From: a virus
Virus record (IMG/VR): IMGVR_UViG_3300031753_000008
Location: 1 to 59,946 of that record
DNA length: 59,946 nucleotides
Strand: one strand, 5' to 3'
The translations under genes were made by a program, and so were the position numbers. Position 1 is the stretch's first letter. Each line of letters begins with the position of its first letter. Under the pieces are notes generated by a model. That model had not been told where the DNA came from and did no database searches. It was given only the letters and a program-made list of their open reading frames with translations. Shown piece by piece: positions 1 to 8,736 of this stretch.

Positions 1-171
1 CGGCATGGCGCAGGAGCAATACGCGACCCGGCTGATGGGCTCGGGTGCGCGGCCGGGCGGTGTTCTCCAGACCGACCGAAAGTTGTCCGAGGAAGCTTTT
101 GAGAGGCTGCGTGACGGCTTCAACCAGAATTACGCCGGGCTGCGCAATGCCGGCCGTACCGCGATCCTCGA
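1..171. repeat. terminal direct repeat (circular overlap)
   Basis: Positions 1-171 are repeated at 59776-59946 with a single difference (G at 127, A at 59902). The repeat lies inside the portal gene and keeps its frame, so it is the overlap of a circular or circularly permuted assembly rather than a functional terminal repeat. The mismatch suggests minor strain variation or an assembly error. Confidence 0.95.
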
Positions 172-736
172 AGAGGGGCTCAAGTGGCAGCCCTTGGCGA
201 TGACTGCGGAGCAGGCCGAAGCGCTCAAATCGCGCGAGTTCCAGCTCGAGGATGTCGGCCGCGGCTTTGGCGTGCCGCGGCACCGGCTGGGCTTGCCGAT
301 CGAGCGCGGCGACCTCGTGCAATTGCAGCAGCTCTACCTCAACACGACCTTGACCGCCTGGGCCGAGCGCTGGGTCCCGAAATTCGAGGATCTGGGCGAG
401 CTCGACGGCCAGAAACTCTTTGTCGAGTTCGACTATTCGCACTTCCTGAAGGCCGATTTGCAGACGCGCCTTACTGCGATGCGCACCGGCGTCGTGGGGA
501 TGGTCTATACCCCGAACGAGGCGCGGCTCGGCGAGGACTTGGGGGCGGTCGAGGGCGGCGACACGCTCTATCAGCCAGTCAACGTGGCGCCGATCGGCTA
601 TGTCCCGCAATCGGCGGCGAACGGCAACAACGCGCCAAACGGGCCCGGCAGCGACCAGTCGGGCGAAGCCGCCCCGGGCGGCCGAGGCGACGGCTCGCGG
701 CCGGCCGATCTGCCCGACGAAGCGCCGAACGTGTGA
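2..736 (+). CDS. HK97-family portal protein, C-terminal part
   Basis: This is the second part of the portal gene that begins at 59174; the two pieces join in frame through the 171-bp overlap and give a protein of about 445 residues, usual for HK97-type portals. The portal forms the dodecameric ring at the capsid vertex through which TerL pumps DNA and to which the connector attaches. This part holds the stem and wing region. The tail from about residue 395 is rich in Gly, Pro and Asn and looks disordered. The prohead protease and capsid genes follow directly, the usual HK97 order. There is no true start inside this piece. Confidence 0.93.
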   Translation, partial: GMAQEQYATRLMGSGARPGGVLQTDRKLSEEAFERLRDGFNQNYAGLRNAGRTAILEEGLKWQPLAMTAEQAEALKSREFQLEDVGRGFGVPRHRLGLPIERGDLVQLQQLYLNTTLTAWAERWVPKFEDLGELDGQKLFVEFDYSHFLKADLQTRLTAMRTGVVGMVYTPNEARLGEDLGAVEGGDTLYQPVNVAPIGYVPQSAANGNNAPNGPGSDQSGEAAPGGRGDGSRPADLPDEAPNV

Positions 737-740
737 ACCG

Positions 741-770
741 CGCGGTACAACACGGTACAACGAGGTACGC
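741..770. repeat. three 10-bp tandem GGTAC repeats
   Basis: Three consecutive 10-bp units each contain GGTAC (first two GGTACAA, third GGTACGC). They lie between the portal stop and a small gene at 774. A binding site or local duplication is possible; no function can be assigned. Confidence 0.45.
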
Positions 771-773
771 CGA

Positions 774-902
774 ATGTACGTCGATCGCATGCTGCGGCCG
801 GCCTATCGGTCGCGCGAGGAGCGCACCCAGCATTCGAAAGCGCGCGAGAACGCCCGGCGCGCCGCAAAACTACGCGAGCAAGCACAAAAATGCCCGAGCT
901 GA
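774..902 (+). CDS. small basic hypothetical protein
   Basis: A 42-residue Arg- and Lys-rich protein that begins MYVDRMLRPAYRSREE and is mostly predicted helical. The ATG is preceded by the GGTAC repeats rather than a clear Shine-Dalgarno. It overlaps the protease start at 890 by 13 bp, consistent with translational coupling. No family recognised. Small ORFs are easily spurious in GC-rich DNA, so support is only moderate. Confidence 0.4.
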   Translation: MYVDRMLRPAYRSREERTQHSKARENARRAAKLREQAQKCPS

Positions 903-2419
903 TCGACGTTGCGCGGGTCCGCGAGGGATTGCGCGCCGGGCAGAAGCCTGCGGGTGCGGTGTGGCGGCTGGCGACGGTCGAGCCGTTTGCCGATGTCGAC
1001 AGCAGCCGGCGCATCCCATTCTGTCTGTCGGACGGGACGGTCGACCGGATGGGCGACACGATCGCCGCCGACGGCTGGGTCCTCGACGGCTACCAGAAAA
1101 ACCCGGTGGCGCTGTGGGCGCATGACGCTTTCTCGCCGCCGATCGGCCGCGGCATCAATATCCGCGTCTCGGACGGGCGCCTCTTGGGCGACGTCGAATT
1201 CGCTGGCGCCGAGGTCTACGACTTCGCCGACCTGATCTTTCGCCTGGTCAAGGCGAAATACGTCAATGCCGGCTCGGTCGGCTTTATGCCGCTCGACCTC
1301 GAATTCTCGAACGATAAGGACCGGCCCTGGGGCATCGACTTCACCCGCCAGGAATTGCTCGAATTCTCGGTCGTGCCAGTGCCCGCGAACGCCAACGCGC
1401 TCGTCGAGGCGCGCGCCAAAGGCATCGACACTCGGCCGCTTGCCGAATGGGCCGAACGCGTGCTGGACGGCGGCGGGAGGGTCATTGTGCCGAAAACCGA
1501 ATTGGAGCGGCTGCGGCGCCTGGCGCAGGAACCACGACGCCGCGGCGGTGCTGCTGCCGACTGGAAATGCGGGGCGGCGCGCGACCTGGCGCTCGACGAC
1601 AGTGATGCGTGGGATGGCGGTGCGGCCGCGGCCTCGATCTTTGAATATGCCGGCGGCGACGATTTCGACCCGGCAAAGGCCAGGCGCGGCTTCCTCCTCT
1701 ACGACGCGGCCGCTCCCAAGCTGCGCGGGTCGTACAAGGATCCGTTCGCGCACGTGGCGGGCGGCGAATTGAAGGCGGTCAAGGGCGGCATCCGGGCGGC
1801 GGCCTCTCGCCTGCCGCAGACCGATGCCCCGCAGGAAGCGCTCGACGCGGCCGAAACCGTCGTCAAACATTACGAGGAGAAGTTCGGCATGGCCGGAGAC
1901 AAGAATTTGCGCCCGGGCGCTCAGGCTCGCGCGGATGGCGGCGGCATGGGCGAGGGCGACCCCTCGACCGGCGGCTACCTCGCCAATTGCGGGCGCGGGC
2001 TCGACAGCGAATGTGGCCTCAAAAACCCCGAGGAATGCATGATCCACGGCCCGTCGATGGCCGACAAGGCATTGGCGGGTGCGGTGGCGCGCGCGGTCGG
2101 CGCCGAATTGCGCCGCGAGCTCGCACCCCTGGTGGCGCGCGGCATGCCCGATGACGGCGGCGCCGACGACCACCTCGATCGCGCGATGGAGCACGTCCGC
2201 GCGGCGCACGGCCACGCCAAGGACCTCGCCGACGGCGACGGCCCCAAGGGCAAGATGCGCGACGCGGCGATCTGCGCGATGCACGCGCACGTCAAGGCGG
2301 CCGACGGCTACATGGAAAAGTGCCGCAGCCTGATGGCTGACGGCGGCGACGACGGCAAGCGTACGGTTGAGGACATCGAAGCCCGCGCTGCGCGCGTCGC
2401 GGCCCTCGCGGCTGCCTAA
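890..2419 (+). CDS. HK97 prohead protease with C-terminal extension
   Basis: A 509-residue protein. Residues about 25-180 form an HK97-type (peptidase U35, herpesvirus assemblin-like) maturation protease: the catalytic His lies in WAHD (H78) and the Ser in NAGSVGF (S129). It would cleave the delta domain of the capsid protein during maturation. Residues about 185-300 match in pattern a domain often fused to such proteases (AWDG, then YDAAAPKLRGSYKDPFAHV). The rest is Ala/Gly/Asp-rich and may serve as scaffold, an inference from the lack of a separate scaffold gene. Typical HK97 proteases have about 200 residues, so this is a long multidomain form. A terminator follows. Confidence 0.9.
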   Translation: MPELIDVARVREGLRAGQKPAGAVWRLATVEPFADVDSSRRIPFCLSDGTVDRMGDTIAADGWVLDGYQKNPVALWAHDAFSPPIGRGINIRVSDGRLLGDVEFAGAEVYDFADLIFRLVKAKYVNAGSVGFMPLDLEFSNDKDRPWGIDFTRQELLEFSVVPVPANANALVEARAKGIDTRPLAEWAERVLDGGGRVIVPKTELERLRRLAQEPRRRGGAAADWKCGAARDLALDDSDAWDGGAAAASIFEYAGGDDFDPAKARRGFLLYDAAAPKLRGSYKDPFAHVAGGELKAVKGGIRAAASRLPQTDAPQEALDAAETVVKHYEEKFGMAGDKNLRPGAQARADGGGMGEGDPSTGGYLANCGRGLDSECGLKNPEECMIHGPSMADKALAGAVARAVGAELRRELAPLVARGMPDDGGADDHLDRAMEHVRAAHGHAKDLADGDGPKGKMRDAAICAMHAHVKAADGYMEKCRSLMADGGDDGKRTVEDIEARAARVAALAAA

Positions 2420-2459
2420 TCCCCTTTCACCCCGCCCCGGTCTTTCCGGGGCGCCCCGC

Positions 2460-2485
2460 AAGCCCGCACTCCGCGGGCTTTTTTA
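2460..2485 (+). terminator. rho-independent terminator before the capsid gene
   Basis: An AAGCCCGC/GCGGGCTT hairpin with loop ACTCC is followed by a T tract. It separates the protease from the capsid gene, allowing separate control of capsid expression. Confidence 0.75.
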
Positions 2486-2503
2486 TTGACCGGAGCCCGC
2501 TGA

Positions 2504-3763
2504 ATGGACCCGAGACCGAAACTCCACCAGCTGAAGCAACAGCGGGCGGCCGCCTATGACGAGCTGCAAAAGCTGCAGAGCCACCCCGACCAGCGCAAGT
2601 TCGACGCCAAGGCCTCCGAGGTCGAGAGCCTCGACATTGCAATCGCGCGCGCCGAAAAGACGCTCGAGCTCGCCCGCACGGACGCAAAGCTGACGCCGGG
2701 CGGCGAGCTAGTGCCGAACGACGGCTGGAAGAACGCCGGCGAGCAGTTCCAGGCGGTCATGCGCGCCGCCTTCAACGACGGCCGCGGGGTCGACCCGCGG
2801 CTGATCCGGGCGCCGGCGGGGCTGGGCGAAACCGACCCGTCGGGCGGCGGCTTTACGATCGCCCCCGAATTCTCGGCGACGATCCTGACCCGCGCCTACG
2901 ACATGGGCGAGCTCGCCAAGCGCGTCTTCAAGCTGCCGATCGAAGGCCCCGGCATCCGCATCCCGTCGATCGACGAGCAGAGCCGTGTGACCGGCTCGCG
3001 CTGGGGCGGCGTCCAGTCCTACTGGGTCGGCGAAGGCGACACGGTGACCGCGACCAAGCCCAAATTCCGGCTGATCGAGCTCTACCTCAAAAAGCTGATG
3101 AGCCTGTGGTACGTCACCGACGAGATGCTCGCCGACTCGACGGCGCTGACCGGCATCGCCAACCAGGCGTTCGCCGAAGAAATCATGTTCATGATCGAGG
3201 ACGCGATCTTCGAGGGCTCGGGTGCGGGCCAGCCGCAGGGCTACATGAACGCCAACGCGCTCGTGACGGTGCCGGCCGACAAGGGCCAGGCGCCAAAGAC
3301 GCTGACCTACACCAACGTCACCAACATGTGGCAGCACGCCTGGGCGCGGGCACGCAAAAACATGGTGTGGCTGATCAACCAGGACTGCGAGTCGCAGCTC
3401 TTGAGCCTTTCGACCGTGGTCGGGACCGGCGGCCAGCCCGTCTACCTACCGGTCGGCTCGATCGGCTCGCAGGCGGCGAACGCGCCGAACGGCACCCTCT
3501 TGGGGCGCCCGGTGATCCCGATCGAATATGCCAACACCCTCGGCACCACAGGCGACATCACGCTTGTCGACCTGTCGCAGTTCGTCGTCGCCGACCGCAA
3601 CGCGATGCAGCAGATGTCGTCGATCCACGTGCGGTTCACGACCGACGAGATGACCTTTCGGTTGACCTACCGCGTCGACGGCAGCCCGATCTGGCACACG
3701 GGCCTGACCCCGTTCAAGGGCTCGAACACGCTCTCGCCGTTCATCGCGCTGGCGAGCCGCTGA
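2504..3763 (+). CDS. HK97-family major capsid protein
   Basis: A 419-residue major head subunit. Residues about 5-60 form a charged coiled coil (delta/scaffold domain), followed by a linker and, from about residue 105, an HK97 fold region (GLGETDPSGGGFTIAPEF is typical of the mature N-terminus). Later segments such as MSSIHVRFTTDEMTFR fit the family C-terminus. The upstream protease should remove the N-terminal domain. The start follows GGAG about ten bases upstream and a terminator. Length is normal for the family. Confidence 0.95.
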   Translation: MDPRPKLHQLKQQRAAAYDELQKLQSHPDQRKFDAKASEVESLDIAIARAEKTLELARTDAKLTPGGELVPNDGWKNAGEQFQAVMRAAFNDGRGVDPRLIRAPAGLGETDPSGGGFTIAPEFSATILTRAYDMGELAKRVFKLPIEGPGIRIPSIDEQSRVTGSRWGGVQSYWVGEGDTVTATKPKFRLIELYLKKLMSLWYVTDEMLADSTALTGIANQAFAEEIMFMIEDAIFEGSGAGQPQGYMNANALVTVPADKGQAPKTLTYTNVTNMWQHAWARARKNMVWLINQDCESQLLSLSTVVGTGGQPVYLPVGSIGSQAANAPNGTLLGRPVIPIEYANTLGTTGDITLVDLSQFVVADRNAMQQMSSIHVRFTTDEMTFRLTYRVDGSPIWHTGLTPFKGSNTLSPFIALASR

Positions 3764-3822
3764 CTTCTTGATCCGCCGCCTCCGGCGGCTCGCGTCCCGC
3801 CCTAGCTGAAGGTCTCCCTCTG

Positions 3823-4341
3823 ATGGCTACTCCGTTCCGCCTCTGGGAAAACGCCCAGATCGTCAACCTGCTGCCGGCCGCGGCCGACGCCGCCGGCCGC
3901 ATCTCGAGCTACGTCTCGGTCAAATACGGCCACAAGGCGTTCCTCGTCTGCGGCGTCAACCAAGGGAACGCCGCGACCGTCACCTTTACCCCGTTGCAGG
4001 CGACCGACAACCTCGGCACCAACTCGGCCGGGTTGAGCGCCGGCGCGCCGATCGCCGCCGACCTCGACACCTCGACCTCGACCGGGTCGGACCAGTTCAC
4101 GTTCCCCGCGGCGGCGGCGAGCTATACGACCGACGCCGGGCTCAAAAACAAGATCGTGGTCTTCGAGATCGATCCGGTCGAGCAGATGAACCCGAATAAC
4201 CTCGCTTCGGGCAACCCCCTGCCGTTCAGCCATATCGCGATCCAGACCGGGGCCTCGAACGCGGCCAACATCACCTCGGCCTATCTCGTCGTGATGCCGC
4301 TGCGCGACCAGCGGCTCAACCCGCCGACGACTTACGTCTGA
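3823..4341 (+). CDS. virion protein, head decoration candidate
   Basis: A 172-residue protein rich in Ala, Thr and Val with alternating beta-like stretches and no membrane segment. Its place directly after the capsid gene, in an uninterrupted structural operon, suggests a capsid decoration or cement protein; that is positional inference only. Start ATG follows AAGG about ten bases upstream. No family recognised from sequence. Confidence 0.75.
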   Translation: MATPFRLWENAQIVNLLPAAADAAGRISSYVSVKYGHKAFLVCGVNQGNAATVTFTPLQATDNLGTNSAGLSAGAPIAADLDTSTSTGSDQFTFPAAAASYTTDAGLKNKIVVFEIDPVEQMNPNNLASGNPLPFSHIAIQTGASNAANITSAYLVVMPLRDQRLNPPTTYV

Positions 4342-4403
4342 TCGGGCCGGGCCGCTCGCTTGGTTGGGCCCTCTCGTTTGACTGTCAACAAGGAGAGCCG
4401 GCA

Positions 4404-5171
4404 ATGGGCTCGCTGATACAGCTGCGGTCGCGCAACTCGCCGGCCGGCGATCGCCAGGCCGAATACGACTTGGCGACCCAGGAAACGATTTTGCGCGTCA
4501 ATGCGGCGGTGCTCGACGAGGATTTCTGCGGGCCGGGGCACACCACGATCCCGGCGGCTGGGTCGCCGGCGGCCGGATACCCGTGGGTCAAGAACACCGC
4601 GACCGGCTCGGGGACGGTCAGCGTCCTCGCTAATTTTTCCGGCGGCGCGGTCGCCTGCGCGCTCGCCGCGACCTCGGAAGCCGAGGAGGCGACGCTCTAC
4701 GCCAACGACATGCTGAATTGGGACGCCTCGAAGAGCGCGGTTTTCGAGGCGCGCCTGGCGATGAGCGTCCTGCCGACCGGCGTCGCCGAAGCGCTGTTCG
4801 GGCTTCGCGCCGCGCGCAACGCGGTTCCCGACAGCGCCGCGGTCTATATCGATTTCCAGATGCTGGGGAACGGCAACGTCAACGTCCGCATCAAGGACGG
4901 CGTCACCTCGGTCCAATCGGTCGCGACCGGGGTCACCCTCGCCGCCGGCGTGTTTCACAATTTCCGCTTCGACGCATCAGACCCGACCAACGTCCAGTTC
5001 TTCATCGACGGGATCAAGGTCAGCCCGGTGGCGTCGGCGGCGGCGATGACCTTTGCCGCGACCGGCGCCAGCGCGGTGCTGCAGCCCTATTTCGCGGTCT
5101 ACAAAACCGCGACGACCGACGTCGCGACGATGCAGGTCGACTCCTGCCAGATCGGCATGAACCGGTCCTGA
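4404..5171 (+). CDS. virion protein with lectin-like beta domain
   Basis: A 255-residue protein preceded by an AGGAG Shine-Dalgarno. From about residue 65 the pattern of beta strands (AVYIDFQMLGNGNVNVRI, then FHNFRFDASDPTNVQFFIDG) resembles concanavalin A/LamG-type jelly-roll domains found in phage capsid decoration and fibre proteins. Two Cys occur near residues 38 and 95. With its neighbours it may form the outer decoration of the head. The lectin-like fold is inferred from the pattern and not proven. Confidence 0.75.
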   Translation: MGSLIQLRSRNSPAGDRQAEYDLATQETILRVNAAVLDEDFCGPGHTTIPAAGSPAAGYPWVKNTATGSGTVSVLANFSGGAVACALAATSEAEEATLYANDMLNWDASKSAVFEARLAMSVLPTGVAEALFGLRAARNAVPDSAAVYIDFQMLGNGNVNVRIKDGVTSVQSVATGVTLAAGVFHNFRFDASDPTNVQFFIDGIKVSPVASAAAMTFAATGASAVLQPYFAVYKTATTDVATMQVDSCQIGMNRS

Positions 5172-5212
5172 CCTTTCTGCCAGATAGCGCCGTAAAGCGG
5201 GGCCGCCAGTAA

Positions 5213-5554
5213 ATGTCGCTCTTTACCGACATCGAATACTTCACCGCGACGATCCAGTCGGGCCAGACCGTCTCTAACGCGGTCCAGATCGGCAAGAAGA
5301 CCTTGGTCGGGGTCGTAACTCCGTCGGGGTGGACGACCGCAACAATCGCGTTTCAGGCATCACCCGACGCGGCGAATTTCTACCCGGTAAACAATTTTGC
5401 GTTTACCGGCGTCCTCTCGGGCAGCATCACCGCCTCGCAGTTTATCGAGATCGACCCGACTCAGTGGCGCGGTATCGACACCCTAAAGTTGGTTTCCGGC
5501 GCAAGCCAGGGGTCGACCGTAAATGTCACCCTCGTTGTTCGCGGCGTCACCTGA
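5213..5554 (+). CDS. small structural protein
   Basis: A 113-residue beta-rich protein with no membrane segment and no Cys. It lies between the lectin-like protein and the head-tail connector. Similar small proteins occur in this position in alphaproteobacterial siphoviruses, but no named family is recognised. Likely virion-associated by context. Confidence 0.7.
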   Translation: MSLFTDIEYFTATIQSGQTVSNAVQIGKKTLVGVVTPSGWTTATIAFQASPDAANFYPVNNFAFTGVLSGSITASQFIEIDPTQWRGIDTLKLVSGASQGSTVNVTLVVRGVT

Positions 5555-5557
5555 CCC

Positions 5558-6541
5558 ATGGCGTTGCGCCGCGTTGTCGCCGTCACCTCGCCCGCTACGG
5601 CTCCGGACGCGCCCAGCGACAACCTGCCGGCGCCCGGCGCCTATGACCTCGTCGACTTTCCGACCGTGCTCGGCGAGCTCGGCGTCAACGCGTCCGACCC
5701 GAACTTGCCTTTGGCGTGGATGGCGCGCGCGGTGACCGACGTGTCGCTGCGCATCCGGGACTATTGCAACCGCGTCTTCCAGGTCGAAGGGCTGAGCGAG
5801 CTATTGATCCTCGACGGCGGTTCGGGGCTCACCCCCGGCACCGTAGCGCCGTTGACGTTGTCGCGCTGGCCGGTGGCGAATGCCGTCAGCCTCCTCGCCG
5901 CCGCCGAAGCCGACAGCGGCGCGGTGTTGACTTTTACGTCAACCGCCGGGGTTGCAGCCGGCATGCCGGCGAGCCACCGCGCGATCCCGCCCGGGACCAC
6001 AGTGGCGAGCCTAACGCCGACGACGGTCACCCTGTCGGCGCCGCTCAGCACGAATCCCACCGCGGCGTTGGCGACGAAGGTGCTCGCCGGCGACGCCGTC
6101 GTCTTTGGGCTCTCGGTGGCACGCATCCTCGCGACCGGCCAGTCGCCCTATCTACCGGTCAGCCTCGGCTTGCTGAACACCGGGCCGCTGCCGGCGCAGT
6201 CGCTCGGCCCCTATGTCGACTACCTCGTCGACAGCAAGATCGGGCGGCTGATCCGGCTCAACCCGTTCGACGCCGCGCCCTGCACCTGGGACACCTTTCC
6301 GACCTGGGTCAACTACAGCGCCGGCTATCCCGCGATCCCCGACGACATCGCGGGTGCGGCACTCGAGTGGATCAGCTGGCGCTATTACGAGCGCAAGCGC
6401 GGCGACCCGGCGCTGAAAACCCGCACCCAGCCCGAGCTCGGCACCGAAACCTGGTGGGTCGGCGGGCCGCCTTCTTCGGGCGGCGTGCCGGAATCGATCC
6501 GCGGCGTGCTCGACCATTACCGCGTGCCGGTGGCGGGATGA
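5558..6541 (+). CDS. head-tail connector (gp6-like) with inserted beta module
   Basis: A 327-residue protein. The N-terminal helical part (residues about 25-70) and C-terminal helices (ending with WISWRYYERKRGD) fit the gp6-like adaptor that binds the portal. Family members are usually about 100-200 residues. Here residues about 115-200 form an inserted beta-rich module of the pattern GTTVASLTPTTVTLS that resembles modules in phage fibres. The stop overlaps the next ATG (ATGA). The connector call is moderate to good; the insertion is directly visible. Confidence 0.75.
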   Translation: MALRRVVAVTSPATAPDAPSDNLPAPGAYDLVDFPTVLGELGVNASDPNLPLAWMARAVTDVSLRIRDYCNRVFQVEGLSELLILDGGSGLTPGTVAPLTLSRWPVANAVSLLAAAEADSGAVLTFTSTAGVAAGMPASHRAIPPGTTVASLTPTTVTLSAPLSTNPTAALATKVLAGDAVVFGLSVARILATGQSPYLPVSLGLLNTGPLPAQSLGPYVDYLVDSKIGRLIRLNPFDAAPCTWDTFPTWVNYSAGYPAIPDDIAGAALEWISWRYYERKRGDPALKTRTQPELGTETWWVGGPPSSGGVPESIRGVLDHYRVPVAG

Positions 6542-6735
6542 TCGCCGACGACTTTGAGGGGATCGCGGCCGGGCGCAAGCGGCTGGCCGGAGCGCCGGAG
6601 CCGTGGCAGGCACCCTCGAAGCTGCGGCCCTGCGCCAAATGCGGGGCCGACGACCTCGCCAAATGCACCTGCGACAACCCACGCTGCCCGTGCGGCTACA
6701 TGCCGGCCGGGCAATGCGATTGCTGCGGCTGCTGA
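6538..6735 (+). CDS. small Cys-rich zinc-ribbon-like protein
   Basis: A 65-residue protein with ten Cys, all in its second half: CAKC, then CTC, CPC and a final CDCCGC. This pattern fits binding of one or more zinc ions. It overlaps the connector stop by 4 bp and ends 1 bp before the next start, so it is translated inside the head-tail joining cluster. Function unknown; a virion or assembly factor is possible. Confidence 0.65.
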   Translation: MIADDFEGIAAGRKRLAGAPEPWQAPSKLRPCAKCGADDLAKCTCDNPRCPCGYMPAGQCDCCGC

Positions 6736-6736
6736 G

Positions 6737-7237
6737 ATGGTCGAGTTCGATGTGCTGGCGGTCGGCGAGCGCCGCCTGCAGGCGTTTTTTGACGATTTCC
6801 CGGCGCGGCTCGACGCGCGGCTCTATGCCGCGATGGAGCGTATCGCGGGGCGGCTCCTGAGTGCGGTCGAGGCGGCCGAGCCGCAGCGCACCGGCGCCCT
6901 GCGGAGCGAAACGACGAGCTTTGTCACGAAGACCGCCGCCGCGATCACCGCCGGCGTCGCCGTCGAGGCGCCGGCGGGCGACAAGGCGGCGCACGGCAAG
7001 GCGGCAGCCCTCGAATACGGCGCCCACCGATCGGCGACCGTCGCCGAGCATTGGGCGATCCGCGCGAATTTCTGGGGCCGCTACTCGGCACCGCGAGCGG
7101 TGCTGATCGAGGAATACCGCCGCCGCGTCGAGATCGGCGAGGAGCGCTATCTGCGTGGGCCGTTCGCCGCCTTGCGGGGCACGATCCTGGCCGACATCGA
7201 AGCCGCGGTCGGCCAGGCCGCCAACGCGCCCCCATAG
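6737..7237 (+). CDS. HK97 gp10-like tail-completion protein
   Basis: A 166-residue protein with an N-terminal helix pair (AFFDDFPARLDARLYAAMER), the motif PQRTGALRSE near residue 50 and EYGAHRSA near residue 95, both typical of HK97 gp10/Minor_capsid-type head-tail joining proteins. It should sit between connector and tail. An upstream in-frame extension would overlap the Cys-rich gene, so the ATG at 6737 is chosen. Confidence 0.78.
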   Translation: MVEFDVLAVGERRLQAFFDDFPARLDARLYAAMERIAGRLLSAVEAAEPQRTGALRSETTSFVTKTAAAITAGVAVEAPAGDKAAHGKAAALEYGAHRSATVAEHWAIRANFWGRYSAPRAVLIEEYRRRVEIGEERYLRGPFAALRGTILADIEAAVGQAANAPP

Positions 7238-7251
7238 GCGAGGGGAGGCCC

Positions 7252-7683
7252 ATGAACCGCGAAGCGATCATGCAGGCGCTGCTGACCCTGGTCAGCGAGA
7301 GCGCCGGGTTTGTCACGATCGGCCGCCGCCTCGAATGGGTCGCCAAGGTCGCCGGGCTGCCGGCGCTCTATGTGATCGCGACCGACAACGAGTACCAGCA
7401 GCACGGCACGACCTTTCCGCCGCGCCGCACGATCGGCGCCGAGATCTGGGTCTATGCCGCAACCGACCTGCAGCAGCCGCCGGGCGCCCAGCTCAATCCG
7501 CTGATCGATGCGATCGAGGCGGCCTTGGGCGTCATGCCCGGCCAGGCGCAGACCCTGGGCGGCCTCGTCGTCCATTGCTGGATCGGCGGCGACGACGGGC
7601 AAAAGGCGCGGATCGAAATCTTTGAAGGCCATGCTTCGAGCCGTGCCGCCGCCATCATCCCGGTGAGGATCCTCGTGCCATGA
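7252..7683 (+). CDS. tail terminator-like protein
   Basis: A 143-residue protein preceded by an AGGGGAGG ribosome site. Its size, order (after the gp10-like gene and before the tail tube gene) and mixed alpha/beta pattern with an N-terminal helix (IMQALLTLV) fit the tail terminator that caps the tube and joins it to the head. The stop overlaps the next ATG by 4 bp. Function is inferred mainly from position. Confidence 0.65.
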   Translation: MNREAIMQALLTLVSESAGFVTIGRRLEWVAKVAGLPALYVIATDNEYQQHGTTFPPRRTIGAEIWVYAATDLQQPPGAQLNPLIDAIEAALGVMPGQAQTLGGLVVHCWIGGDDGQKARIEIFEGHASSRAAAIIPVRILVP

Positions 7684-7952
7684 GCGAGATCGACCAGAAA
7701 CCGTCTCCAGAGCCCGTGGGCGCGCCATCGGCGGCCCCAGCGCCTGTCGAGCCCGGCAAACCCGAAACCCCCACCGTAGCGGCTCCCCCGTCGGCTCCGA
7801 TCGCCTGGATGGCGATCGACGGCGCGATCGAGGCCTGGTGGAGCGACAACTTCCCCGGGTCGGCGGTGGCGCGCGACACCGCGGCGTGGAACGTCGCCTT
7901 TACCGCCAAAGAGGATTTGAAACGCCGCCTCGCGGCGCTGAGCGGAGTTTGA
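7680..7952 (+). CDS. small Pro-rich protein
   Basis: A 90-residue protein. Residues 5-42 are a Pro/Ala-rich disordered arm, followed by an amphipathic helical part (IEAWWSDNFPGSAVARDTAAW). It overlaps its upstream neighbour by 4 bp and ends 1 bp before the tail tube gene. No family recognised. Probably co-translated with tail genes. Confidence 0.6.
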   Translation: MSEIDQKPSPEPVGAPSAAPAPVEPGKPETPTVAAPPSAPIAWMAIDGAIEAWWSDNFPGSAVARDTAAWNVAFTAKEDLKRRLAALSGV

Positions 7953-7953
7953 A

Positions 7954-8721
7954 ATGCAGCTTTCCTTCGGGTCCGGCGCCTTGTGGGGCGAGCGCGTCGA
8001 CGTGACCGGGTCGGGCATCGGCCCCCACCAGTTTGGCGTCCTCCAGGATATCCAGATCGATTTCGACTGGACCGACAAGGAGCTCTACGGCATGATGCAG
8101 TTCCCGGTCGCGATCGCGCGCGGCCAGGGCAAGATCTCGGGCAAGGCGAAGCTCGCCCAGATCCTCGGCCTCCTCTATACCGACATCTTTTTTGGCCTGG
8201 CGGCGGCGGCGGGCCAGTTCGCGGTCACCCAGCTCGAGGCCGGGAGCGTCCCGGCGGTGTCGACCTACACGATCACGGTCGCGAACTCCGCCAACTACGT
8301 CGACGACCTCGGCGTCGTCTATGCCGCGACCGGCAAGCCGCTCAACCGGGTCACGACGCCCGCGTCGGCGGGCCAGTATTCGGTCAACTTCACGACCGGG
8401 GTCTACACCTTTGCCGCCGCCGACGCCTCGGCGGCGGTGCTGCTGTCCTATACCTACAATATCACCGCCGCCGGCAACAAGGTGACGATCGCCAACCAGC
8501 TGACCGGCACCACCCCGGTCTTCAAGGCGACCTTTTACACGCGCTCGCCCTACAGCCTCGGCGGCAGCGCCGGCGAAGGCTACGCGCTCAGGCTCAACGC
8601 CTGCACCGCCAACAAATTGTCGTTCCCGACCAAGATCGACGACTGGACGATCCAGGAGCTCGATTTCATGGCGTTCGCCGACGCCTCGAACACGATCGGC
8701 TATCTCTCGACCGTCGAATAA
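7954..8721 (+). CDS. major tail tube protein
   Basis: A 255-residue beta-rich protein immediately before the tail assembly chaperone pair and tape measure, the standard position of the tail tube subunit. The pattern includes ISGKAKLAQILGLLYTDIFFG and a C-terminal DDWTIQELDFMAFADAS strand-helix, fitting the tube fold. Residues about 85-180 look like an inserted surface domain (ending TYNITAAGNKV). Hexameric rings of this protein would form the long non-contractile tail. Confidence 0.8.
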   Translation: MQLSFGSGALWGERVDVTGSGIGPHQFGVLQDIQIDFDWTDKELYGMMQFPVAIARGQGKISGKAKLAQILGLLYTDIFFGLAAAAGQFAVTQLEAGSVPAVSTYTITVANSANYVDDLGVVYAATGKPLNRVTTPASAGQYSVNFTTGVYTFAAADASAAVLLSYTYNITAAGNKVTIANQLTGTTPVFKATFYTRSPYSLGGSAGEGYALRLNACTANKLSFPTKIDDWTIQELDFMAFADASNTIGYLSTVE

Positions 8722-8736
8722 GGGCGGAGCGCGCCG

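Noticed and set aside
803-2461. Long minus-strand ORF of 552 residues opposite the prohead protease
   Set aside because: Arg/Ala/Gly-rich shadow of the protease gene; no family features and the + strand frame has clear catalytic motifs.
3764-3822. A terminator between the capsid gene and the next gene
   Set aside because: A CCGCCG/CGGCGG hairpin exists but no T tract follows.
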